Below are positions 1 through 5,220 of a stretch of DNA of 5,220 bases, piece after piece. A program made the translations under genes and the position numbers. The notes beneath the pieces were generated by a model. That model made no database searches. It was not told where the DNA came from and saw only the letters and a list, made by a program, of their open reading frames with translations. The first letter of the stretch is position 1. Each line of letters opens with the position of its first letter. The stretch is from UMGS1251 sp036666555 (GTDB taxonomy: Bacteria; Bacillota; Clostridia; Lachnospirales; Lachnospiraceae): NCBI GenBank assembly GCA_036666555.1, contig JAVWVS010000054.1, forward strand, positions 1 through 5,220, given 5' to 3'.

Positions 1-1619
1 GCGTAGAGCATGAAGTCTTCGTCATCCATTTTTTCCATCATCCACGGAATGATGAGGCAGTCGTGGTATACCAAGTTGAATAGTGGAACGGGAATGCCGA
101 TTCGTGGACTTCCTGGTTTTTCCATCATAAAAGCGTAAGGTGCGTAGTGGGAAAATACTAAGCTAGGAACGGACCAGTCGGTGACTTCTTCGGAACTGGG
201 AAGAATACCTTGTGACAGGAGATATTCGAAGCATAGGTTGCGAAATTCATGGCATTCTTTACGGTTGATGCGGTGCCATGGGTGATTGCATTCATCACCT
301 TCGTTGCAGGTGAATACGTCTAGGTATGCACAGTCTAAATCGATGTCGTGTTCTTTGATTTCTGAAAAATTGCGTTTGACGTAGGAAGGTGCTTGCGTGG
401 CACAAAGGTAAGTCTGATGACCGCCTGCCCAACGAGAGTGTTCCAATAATGTGCCATCTGCCTGCAAGGCAGCGAAGTTTTTGTCAAATGTTTTTGCGGC
501 AAAATAGTAATCCCGATATTGGTCATGAATTCCAAATAAATAGCCACAATCGTGCATCGTATCGGCCAGCTCCTTCATGCCTTCCCAACCTCCGGCTTTC
601 GCACATGCCGGAAGGTAATCAGGATGTTGATTGTCATATCCGGGTTCTGCCCAACCGTCTAGATGCAGGTACAATTTTTCTAATCCTAAATCATCATGAT
701 AGTGCTTGATTTCTTCCGAACGAGTATGGAACGTGGTTAGATTTTCATTCTTATGTGGATTTGCAGGATCAAAAAAAGTGGAATCCGGCATCACAGTGGT
801 TTTGATTCCCTTGTGAACAAAGGCAGCACCAATTAATTTTTCCACAGGCGCTTTTGCAGATTTTTCCGCAAGAGAGCGAAAAGTCCCTTTCTCTTTCGTG
901 TATGTACGATATATTTTGCAGAGATCGTTGTAATCGCAGTCTGCTACAAATGAATAACGCATAGTTCTGCGGTAACGAATCTGTCCCAGGCTTGGGCGCC
1001 ACTTGATGCCGACTGTGGTGTAAGGTCCCCCAGCAGGATGTTCTGCATAATAGGACGCATCCCAAGGCTGCTCACAAATGGCAATGTAGCCATTTCGGTT
1101 TTTCACTTGACCAAACCAAGGCATATATGCTCCGGCGGTGCATAATAGACCATCAAACAATAATTTTTCCAGTGCAACTTCCCAAGTATTTGGAATCAAA
1201 AGCCCTTGTTGAATATTGAGTAAAGTGTACCATTGATTGGAATTTTTAGAAAAATCCATAGATCCGGGCCAAAATACTTCCGTGATATGGAGGTCCGACT
1301 CTGTTAGTGGTACAAATTCAAAGAAAACATCTCCGGAAACAGATTCTATCCAAGTAATGGTATCAAAAGATAAATTGATCACTCGATCTTCTTGTTTAAA
1401 CCCTTCATAATGGCTAATCACACCTTTGCCAAGACCGGTGTTCCAGTCTTGATGAGTGATGGATGCAGCATCCGCAAATAAAATGGTACCTTGTGTTGTT
1501 TCAATTTTAGGACAATAATTTTTAGTCCAATTCCAAGTCTCAAAACCACGGGTGATAGAAAAGGAAAGGGTTGTTTCATCAAAACAAAGTTCCGTTTTGT
1601 TACAAATAATTTGTTTCAT
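1..1619 (-). CDS. GH129-like glycoside hydrolase, probable alpha-N-acetylgalactosaminidase (3' end outside window)
   Basis: Reading the minus strand from the ATG at 1619-1617 gives 539 uninterrupted codons (MKQIICNKTELCF... to ...DDEDFMLY); the C-terminus lies left of the window. The start is supported by GGAGGA at 1630-1625, five bases upstream. There is no signal peptide or membrane segment, so the enzyme is probably cytoplasmic. Residues 1-270 look like a beta-rich N-terminal domain. Residues from about 280 resemble a TIM barrel: LHLDGW (318-323), GYDNQHPD (327-334), RWAGGHQ (396-402), AYLDVF (432-437), SSEEVTDW (475-482). From memory, the Bifidobacterium bifidum GH129 enzyme NagBb uses Asp330, Trp398, Asp435 (nucleophile) and Glu478 (acid/base). 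Here D329, W397, D434 and E477 sit in the same order with identical spacing, offset by one. GH129 releases GalNAc alpha-linked to Ser/Thr (Tn antigen). The protein could instead be a related GH101/DUF5696-like enzyme of different specificity; a hydrolase is much surer than the substrate. Promoter at 1669-1730. Confidence 0.75.
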   Translation of the reverse strand, partial: MKQIICNKTELCFDETTLSFSITRGFETWNWTKNYCPKIETTQGTILFADAASITHQDWNTGLGKGVISHYEGFKQEDRVINLSFDTITWIESVSGDVFFEFVPLTESDLHITEVFWPGSMDFSKNSNQWYTLLNIQQGLLIPNTWEVALEKLLFDGLLCTAGAYMPWFGQVKNRNGYIAICEQPWDASYYAEHPAGGPYTTVGIKWRPSLGQIRYRRTMRYSFVADCDYNDLCKIYRTYTKEKGTFRSLAEKSAKAPVEKLIGAAFVHKGIKTTVMPDSTFFDPANPHKNENLTTFHTRSEEIKHYHDDLGLEKLYLHLDGWAEPGYDNQHPDYLPACAKAGGWEGMKELADTMHDCGYLFGIHDQYRDYYFAAKTFDKNFAALQADGTLLEHSRWAGGHQTYLCATQAPSYVKRNFSEIKEHDIDLDCAYLDVFTCNEGDECNHPWHRINRKECHEFRNLCFEYLLSQGILPSSEEVTDWSVPSLVFSHYAPYAFMMEKPGSPRIGIPVPLFNLVYHDCLIIPWMMEKMDDEDFMLY

Positions 1620-1668
1620 GTTCGTCCTCCAGCTAATATGTTTATTGTATTATTTTAAATTTGATTTT

Positions 1669-1730
1669 AGTATATAACGTTTTATGTAATAAAGCTTACG
1701 GGATTATCCTTGAACATTGTTATATTATCC
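1669..1730 (-). promoter_or_regulatory. Activator-type promoter of the GH129-like gene: two 21-base-spaced half-sites plus -10
   Basis: Read on the minus strand. The distal half-site GGATAATATAACAATG is at 1730-1715 and the proximal half-site GGATAATCCCGTAAGC at 1709-1694, with starts 21 bases apart. TATACT at 1674-1669 is the -10 box and begins 35 bases after the first base of the proximal site. The -35 position (17-base spacing) reads AAGCTT, which is unlike TTGACA and overlaps the end of the proximal half-site. The same layout recurs at 1815-1876 and 4434-4495. The -10 lies about 50 bases before the start codon. A sigma-A promoter that depends on an AraC-type activator is inferred. Confidence 0.72.
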
Positions 1731-1758
1731 CGCTTTTGAAAAAGAAATGGTAAAAAGC

Positions 1759-1787
1759 TTTCCTTCATAAGAAAAGCATACTATAAT
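1759..1787 (+). promoter_or_regulatory. Possible second, upstream promoter for the aminopeptidase gene
   Basis: A perfect TATAAT stands at 1782-1787 within ACTATAATATAAATT. Seventeen bases upstream is TTTCCT (1759-1764), a poor -35 match. It is not in register with any GGnnAAT half-site. In an AT-rich region a chance TATAAT is plausible, so this is a weak call. If real, it would give basal transcription through the activator sites at 1815-1851. Confidence 0.25.
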
Positions 1788-1814
1788 ATAAATTCGGAAA
1801 GAAAATCAGAGTAT

Positions 1815-1876
1815 GGACAATGTGGAAATGAGTTAGGTGAATTAGATAAGCATTTTCTATTTAAAAAAAGTATAAT
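1815..1876 (+). promoter_or_regulatory. Activator-type promoter of the M18 aminopeptidase gene: two 21-base-spaced half-sites plus -10
   Basis: The distal half-site GGACAATGTGGAAATG is at 1815-1830 and the proximal half-site GGTGAATTAGATAAGC at 1836-1851, exactly 21 bases apart. TATAAT at 1871-1876 begins 35 bases after base 1 of the proximal site. The -35 position reads AAGCAT, so there is no consensus -35. This proximal half-site is the most divergent of the six (GGTG instead of GGAT) but keeps AAT and TAAGC. The expected transcription start is near 1883, giving a leader of about 40 bases before the ATG at 1922. Confidence 0.7.
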
Positions 1877-1921
1877 TATATGAAAGAAGTGCAAGATAGT
1901 TAAGATGAGAAGGAGAAAATC

Positions 1922-3301
1922 ATGGAAAGAAAAAATGCATGGGAAACTTATGGAGAAGCAGATTTAAGCAGATTGGAAGAAGTGAACAAAGCATACCGCA
2001 ATTATCTAGATGTTGGTAAGACGGAAAGAGAATGCGTTGCAGAAGTGATTCGCATGGCAGAAAAAGAGGGATATCAAAATCTGCAGACGTTGATTGATCA
2101 GGGACAGACATTGTCCATAGGAGATAAAGTTTATCAGGATTATATGGGGAGAGCCATAGCATTATTTCAAATAGGGGAAGAACCGTTAGAAAAAGGAATG
2201 AATATTTTAGGCGCGCATGTAGATTCACCAAGAATTGATATTAAGCAAATTCCTTTGTTTGAGGAAAATGGATATGCATATTTAGATACCCATTATTATG
2301 GAGGAATCAAGAAATTTCAATGGGTTACACTTCCACTTGCAATTCATGGAATTGTGGTGAAAAAAGATGGAACAAAAGTAGAACTTGTCATTGGGGAAAA
2401 AGAAGAAGATCCTATCTTTATGATTACCGATATTCTTCCACACCTGGGCAAAGAACAAAGGAAAAAAACAGCGGAAGAATTTATTAGTGGAGAAAAAATG
2501 GATCTTTTAATAGGAAATAGACCATTAAAGGGGACAGAAAAAGATCCAGTGAAAGCAGCTATTTTAGCACAATTAAAAAAAGAATATGATATTGAAGAAG
2601 CTGATTTTCTCTCAGCAGAATTGGAAATTGTACCTGCAGGGAAAGCAAGAGAATGTGGATTGGATCGCAGCATGATTATGGGATATGGTCAAGATGACCG
2701 AGTATGTGCATTCACCTCCGCATTAGCCATGCTGGAAACGAAACATACGAAAAGGACTACTTGCTGTCTTCTTGTAGACAAAGAAGAAATCGGAAGTGTT
2801 GGTGCATCCGGAATGACTTCCCGATTTTTTGAAAATGCAGTAGCAGAATTAATGGATAGAACCGGTGATTATTCAGAATTGAAAGTGCGCCGTGCTCTTG
2901 CAAATTCAAAAATGCTGTCTTCAGATGTAAGCGCTGCATTTGACCCCATGTATGCAGAATGTTATGAAAAAAGGAATTCTGCGTATCTTTCTCAAGGACT
3001 GGTATTTAATAAATACACAGGAAGTGGCGGAAAGAGCGGATCCAATGATGCAAATCCAGAATATATTGCACAACTTCGAAATATTATGGATGACAATCAA
3101 GTTGTTTGGCAAACAGCAGAACTGGGAGCAGTTGATGTAGGTGGTGGTGGGACCATTGCTTATCTGATGGCGGAGTATATGATGGATGTGATTGACAGTG
3201 GTATTGCAGTGCTTAGTATGCATGCACCGTGGGAAGTTACCAGCAAGGCAGATATTTACGAAGGCGTGAAAGGGTATTGTGCATTTTTAAAAGAAGCATA
3301 A
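1922..3301 (+). CDS. apeA: M18 family metallo-aminopeptidase (ApeA type), complete
   Basis: This 459-residue protein has the usual length and the full motif set of peptidase family M18, the dinuclear zinc aminopeptidases that remove N-terminal residues from peptides in the cytoplasm, usually as large oligomers. Expected metal ligands and catalytic residues are visible: H99 in GAHVDSPR (97-104), D258/D259 in GYGQDDR (254-260), the glutamate pair E288/E289 in DKEEIGS (286-292), D335 in SSDVSAAFDP (333-342) and H434 in SMHAPWE (432-438). No signal peptide is present. The ATG is fixed by AAGGAG at 1910-1915, six bases upstream, and no alternative start has a better site. The gene stands alone, divergent from the GH129-like gene and ending at the hairpin at 3321. 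Its promoter shares activator half-sites with both sugar genes, which is unusual for an enzyme normally regarded as housekeeping. It may therefore process peptides freed from glycopeptides (inference). M18 identity is near certain; residue preference cannot be read from the sequence. Confidence 0.95.
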   Translation: MERKNAWETYGEADLSRLEEVNKAYRNYLDVGKTERECVAEVIRMAEKEGYQNLQTLIDQGQTLSIGDKVYQDYMGRAIALFQIGEEPLEKGMNILGAHVDSPRIDIKQIPLFEENGYAYLDTHYYGGIKKFQWVTLPLAIHGIVVKKDGTKVELVIGEKEEDPIFMITDILPHLGKEQRKKTAEEFISGEKMDLLIGNRPLKGTEKDPVKAAILAQLKKEYDIEEADFLSAELEIVPAGKARECGLDRSMIMGYGQDDRVCAFTSALAMLETKHTKRTTCCLLVDKEEIGSVGASGMTSRFFENAVAELMDRTGDYSELKVRRALANSKMLSSDVSAAFDPMYAECYEKRNSAYLSQGLVFNKYTGSGGKSGSNDANPEYIAQLRNIMDDNQVVWQTAELGAVDVGGGGTIAYLMAEYMMDVIDSGIAVLSMHAPWEVTSKADIYEGVKGYCAFLKEA

Positions 3302-3320
3302 GAACTTGGTAGAAAAGAAG

Positions 3321-3354
3321 AATAGCAGGAACGTTGATGTCCCTGCTATTTTTG
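3321..3354. terminator. Intrinsic terminator between convergent genes
   Basis: AATAGCAGG (3321-3329) pairs perfectly with CCTGCTATT (3342-3350) to form a 9-base-pair stem. An A/C mismatch and two further pairs may follow, leaving a small GTTGAT loop. A TTTTT run at 3349-3353 follows on the plus strand, so it should terminate the aminopeptidase transcript 20 bases after its stop. On the minus strand the hairpin begins four bases past the regulator's stop codon and is followed by CTTCTTTTC, so it may also end the regulator transcript. Confidence 0.8.
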
Positions 3355-4284
3355 TTAGCTTTTCTTTTGTTTACTAGGATGTGTGATTTCGTTGGAGTAT
3401 TTTTTTACGGAATTCAAGTATTCTAAAGGTGACATTCCGGTAGCCTTCTTAAATTGCTTCGAAAAATATTGCAGGGAGCTATAGGATAAATAGAAAGCAA
3501 TCTCCGTAAAGTTCATCGTGTCATCCCGCATAATTTCTTTGGCTCGTTCAATTTTCATAAGATTAAAATAATCCACTGCGCCACAATTTAATTCTTTATG
3601 AAAAAGAGAATGAAGTGTAGAGCGACTGATAGAAAAATTGGTACAAATGTCTTCTACCGTTAGTTGCTCACAAATATGAAATTCTAAAAATTGAATAATT
3701 TGTTCTAAGCGATTGGAACTGGCAGAAGCACTTAGTGGAATATTGGTTTTTGTGTGTTGCAAATTTGCATGATTATCAAAATGTGCACGTTTTATATGAA
3801 TCAAGAACGTTTGTAAATACAGTAAAATCAATTGCTGAGAACCAAAGGGTGCATCATTAGAAAGAACTACTTCTTCTACAGAAGGAATGTGTAAAGGCGT
3901 GGAAAAAGCACTGCGTGCTTCCGAAATAATATTGGAAATGAGTAGTCGCTCTTCTTGACTGAGTGAACAGGAAGTGTTTTCAAAAAATTTCATGCTATCT
4001 GAAACACAACGGAAAGAGACGGCTACTAGATTTGGTGATTTATTTCCGGTAGCCTGAATGGCATGGAACTCATTCGGCTTATGAAAAATAATATCGCCTG
4101 TATGAAGTTGATATACATTGTCTCCTGCCTGTACTACCAGTTCTCCTTTATCCACGTACATAAACTCCCAAAAATCGTGAGATTCTCCGGAAAATACAAA
4201 GTCTTTCATATATTCAAAATAATGAATCGTAACAATTTGGTCAATTGTAAATTCTTTTTGTAACAGGGTACTTTTATATGCCAT
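3355..4284 (-). CDS. AraC-family transcriptional regulator with N-terminal cupin sensor domain, complete
   Basis: This 309-residue protein has the standard AraC layout. The N-terminal cupin-like ligand domain spans about residues 15-95, with HDFWEFMYVDKGEL (36-49) and GDIIFHKPNEFHAI (63-76). A poorly conserved linker lies at about 170-190. Two C-terminal helix-turn-helix units follow: LTVEDICTNFSISRSTLHSLF (208-228, first HTH) and FTEIAFYLSYSSLQYFSKQFK plus the family signature ATGMSPLEYL (259-290). Such proteins bind two tandem direct repeats about 21 bases apart and usually activate sugar-use genes on binding a small ligand. The ATG at 4284-4282 follows AAAGGAAGG (4299-4291) by six bases; an ATG at 4289-4287 is out of frame. 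It lies between three promoters carrying exactly such repeats, so it is the best candidate for their activator (inference). Its ligand cannot be read; GalNAc or a GalNAc-amino acid is a guess from the neighbouring hydrolase. The tail (residues 300-309) is lysine-rich and not part of the domain. Confidence 0.93.
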   Translation of the reverse strand: MAYKSTLLQKEFTIDQIVTIHYFEYMKDFVFSGESHDFWEFMYVDKGELVVQAGDNVYQLHTGDIIFHKPNEFHAIQATGNKSPNLVAVSFRCVSDSMKFFENTSCSLSQEERLLISNIISEARSAFSTPLHIPSVEEVVLSNDAPFGSQQLILLYLQTFLIHIKRAHFDNHANLQHTKTNIPLSASASSNRLEQIIQFLEFHICEQLTVEDICTNFSISRSTLHSLFHKELNCGAVDYFNLMKIERAKEIMRDDTMNFTEIAFYLSYSSLQYFSKQFKKATGMSPLEYLNSVKKYSNEITHPSKQKKS

Positions 4285-4318
4285 TTCATACCTTCCTTTG
4301 TATAGAAAGTTTCTTTTT

Positions 4319-4347
4319 ATTTTATCATAAAATCAAGAAATCCACAA
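4319..4347 (-). promoter_or_regulatory. Ordinary promoter of the AraC-family regulator gene
   Basis: On the minus strand TTGTGG (4347-4342) and TAAAAT (4324-4319) are separated by 17 bases and lie about 35 bases before the regulator's start codon. Unlike the three target promoters, this one has a recognisable -35 and no pair of GGnnAAT half-sites in the right place, which fits unaided low-level expression of the regulator. Confidence 0.55.
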
Positions 4348-4374
4348 GAAACGGAAAACCCGGATGAAAGTAGT

Positions 4375-4390
4375 GGATAATGCTGTAATA
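4375..4390 (+). promoter_or_regulatory. Solitary activator-like half-site between the regulator and oxidoreductase promoters
   Basis: GGATAATGCTGTAATA matches the proximal half-site of the oxidoreductase promoter at 12 of 16 positions, including GGATAAT and GTAA. It has no partner 21 bases away and no -10 box in register. It starts 59 bases upstream of the distal half-site at 4434 and lies 28 bases upstream of the regulator's -35. It may be a looping or autoregulatory site, or chance similarity in AT-rich DNA. Confidence 0.3.
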
Positions 4391-4433
4391 AATATCTAAT
4401 TATTTAATTAATTTGTGGAAAATAACAAAGATA

Positions 4434-4495
4434 GGACAATAAGACAATGACTTTGGATAATCATGTAAGCATTTCTAGGGAAGTGAATATATAAT
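4434..4495 (+). promoter_or_regulatory. Activator-type promoter of the oxidoreductase gene: two 21-base-spaced half-sites plus -10
   Basis: The distal half-site GGACAATAAGACAATG is at 4434-4449 and the proximal half-site GGATAATCATGTAAGC at 4455-4470, 21 bases apart. A perfect TATAAT at 4490-4495 begins 35 bases after the first base of the proximal site. The -35 position reads AAGCAT, identical to the aminopeptidase promoter and one base off the hydrolase promoter. The proximal site matches that of the hydrolase promoter at 14 of 16 bases. The expected start near 4502 gives a leader of about 44 bases. Confidence 0.75.
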
Positions 4496-4545
4496 AAAAG
4501 TATAAAAAGAATATAAAATAAAAATAGATACACAAGGAGGCCATT

Positions 4546-5220
4546 ATGAGTAAAAGACTTAAGATTGCATTAGCAGGCCTAGGCAGTCGCGGGAAAGATA
4601 CTTATGCACCAACCGCTAAATTATTTCCGGATAAAATGGAAATTGTTGCCATTGCAGATATTGATCCGGCAAAGGTGGAAAATGTAGCAGAAACATATCA
4701 CATTCCAAAGGAAGCATGCTTTGCTAGTGCAGAGGAACTATTAGCACAAGAAAAGTTAGCAGACGTGATGTTTATTACGACGCAAGACAGACAACATGTA
4801 GGACATGCCATTCCGGCATTACGAAAAGGGTATCACTTGTTATTGGAAAAACCAATATCACCGGATCTGGACGAATGCAGAGAAATCGTAAAAGTAGCAC
4901 AGGAATGTAACCGAAAAGTAATTGTCTGTCATGTACTTCGTTACACGCCTATTTATTCGAAATTAAAAGAAGTGATTGATTCAGGAGTTGCGGGAGATAT
5001 TGTTTCAGTGATGTCCATTGAAAATGTAGGATGGTGGCATCAGGCCCATAGCTTTGTTCGAGGAAACTGGAGGGATTCAAACACAACCAGTCCTATGATT
5101 TTACAGAAATGTTGCCATGATATGGATTTGTTATTGTGGTTAACAGGGAAAACATGTGATTCTGTTTCTTCTTATGGCAGTACTTATTTATTTAAAGAAG
5201 AAAATGCACCTAAAGGGGCA
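4546..5220 (+). CDS. Gfo/Idh/MocA family NAD(P)-dependent oxidoreductase (3' end outside window)
   Basis: The 225 codons in the window cover the Rossmann domain and the start of the catalytic domain of this family of sugar and inositol dehydrogenases (usually 330-400 residues). The nucleotide-binding loop is AGLGSRG (10-16), followed by the acidic strand end IADIDP (36-41). The family signature EKP is at 101-103, with K102 the expected catalytic lysine. The second half shows NVGWWHQAHSF (160-170), RGNWR (172-176) and KCCHDMD (188-194), the last placed like the family's usual His/Asp catalytic pair. The ATG has a strong AAGGAGG (4534-4540) five bases upstream. No signal peptide is seen, so it is cytoplasmic. 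Family members oxidise or reduce sugar hydroxyls, and some (GH4-like chemistry, e.g. GH109) cleave glycosides through a 3-keto intermediate using bound NAD. The substrate cannot be read here. It shares activator sites with the GH129-like hydrolase, so an amino-sugar or glycoside substrate from the same source is inferred. It is probably the first gene of an operon continuing to the right. Confidence 0.92.
   Translation, partial: MSKRLKIALAGLGSRGKDTYAPTAKLFPDKMEIVAIADIDPAKVENVAETYHIPKEACFASAEELLAQEKLADVMFITTQDRQHVGHAIPALRKGYHLLLEKPISPDLDECREIVKVAQECNRKVIVCHVLRYTPIYSKLKEVIDSGVAGDIVSVMSIENVGWWHQAHSFVRGNWRDSNTTSPMILQKCCHDMDLLLWLTGKTCDSVSSYGSTYLFKEENAPKGA

Noticed and set aside
389..709. Open frame on the plus strand inside the glycoside hydrolase region
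   Set aside because: It has no convincing ribosome site, its protein has no recognisable domain, and it lies opposite a continuous 539-codon frame carrying catalytic motifs. It is an antisense shadow.
1669..1695. Catabolite repression (cre-like) site around AACGTT at 1677-1682
   Set aside because: Only the central ACGT-type core resembles a cre; the flanking TG...CA arms are missing.
1691..1736. Inverted repeat CGGGAT (1699-1704) / ATCCCG (1727-1732) as a terminator or palindromic operator
   Set aside because: The arms fall inside the two direct half-sites, the extended stem needs a bulge and a T/T mismatch, and the repeat is absent from the two sister promoters. The direct-repeat reading explains all three promoters, so the inversion is probably incidental.
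1754..1779. Small hairpin GCTTTCC...GAAAAGC as a leader regulatory RNA
   Set aside because: The stem is short and mismatched, lies upstream of the main aminopeptidase start, and matches no riboswitch or T-box feature I recognise.
4063..4263. Short open frame on the plus strand opposite the regulator
   Set aside because: It lies wholly opposite the conserved cupin domain of the AraC-family gene and has no ribosome site or recognisable protein features.
4287..4289. Alternative upstream ATG for the AraC-family regulator
   Set aside because: It is out of frame with the regulator and too close to the AAGGAAGG ribosome site; the ATG at 4284-4282 has ideal six-base spacing.

Overview
The window looks like a chromosomal segment from a low-GC Firmicute, most likely a gut-type Clostridia/Lachnospiraceae organism. 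The evidence is an AT-rich composition, strong AGGAGG-type ribosome binding sites about 5-6 bases from each ATG, AT-rich intergenic regions with near-consensus TATAAT boxes, and four gene families typical of carbohydrate-foraging gut clostridia. No rRNA, tRNA, mobile element or CRISPR array is visible. The species assignment is inference.

Layout. Positions 1-1619 (minus strand, running off the left edge) encode the first 539 residues of a large cytoplasmic glycoside hydrolase that I assign to a GH129-like (alpha-N-acetylgalactosaminidase) family. A 302-base divergent intergenic region (1620-1921) carries back-to-back promoters. Positions 1922-3301 (plus) encode a complete M18 metallo-aminopeptidase (ApeA type). 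A hairpin at 3321-3353 separates it from a convergent AraC-family regulator at 3355-4284 (minus). A second divergent intergenic region (4285-4545) leads to a Gfo/Idh/MocA-family NAD(P)-dependent sugar oxidoreductase (4546 to the right edge, plus).

Main discovery. The promoters of the glycoside hydrolase, the aminopeptidase and the oxidoreductase share one 62-base architecture. Each has two 16-base direct half-sites with core GGnnAATnnnnnAA(T/G)(G/C), spaced exactly 21 bases start to start. In each, a TATAAT-like box begins exactly 35 bases after the first base of the proximal half-site. None has a TTGACA-like -35; the proximal half-site ends across that position with AAGC. This is the classical geometry of an AraC-type activator: two tandem sites on one helix face, the inner one overlapping -35. 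The AraC-family gene lies between the targets, and its own promoter looks ordinary, with no such repeats. I infer that the window is a locally encoded regulon.

How the genes may work together (inference). If the hydrolase is a GH129 enzyme that removes GalNAc from Ser/Thr of mucin-type O-glycopeptides, then co-regulation with a cytoplasmic aminopeptidase suggests intracellular salvage of imported glycopeptides. One enzyme would strip the sugar and the other trim the peptide. The oxidoreductase would act on the released sugar or on another glycoside, and the cupin/AraC regulator would sense a sugar or glyco-amino acid ligand.
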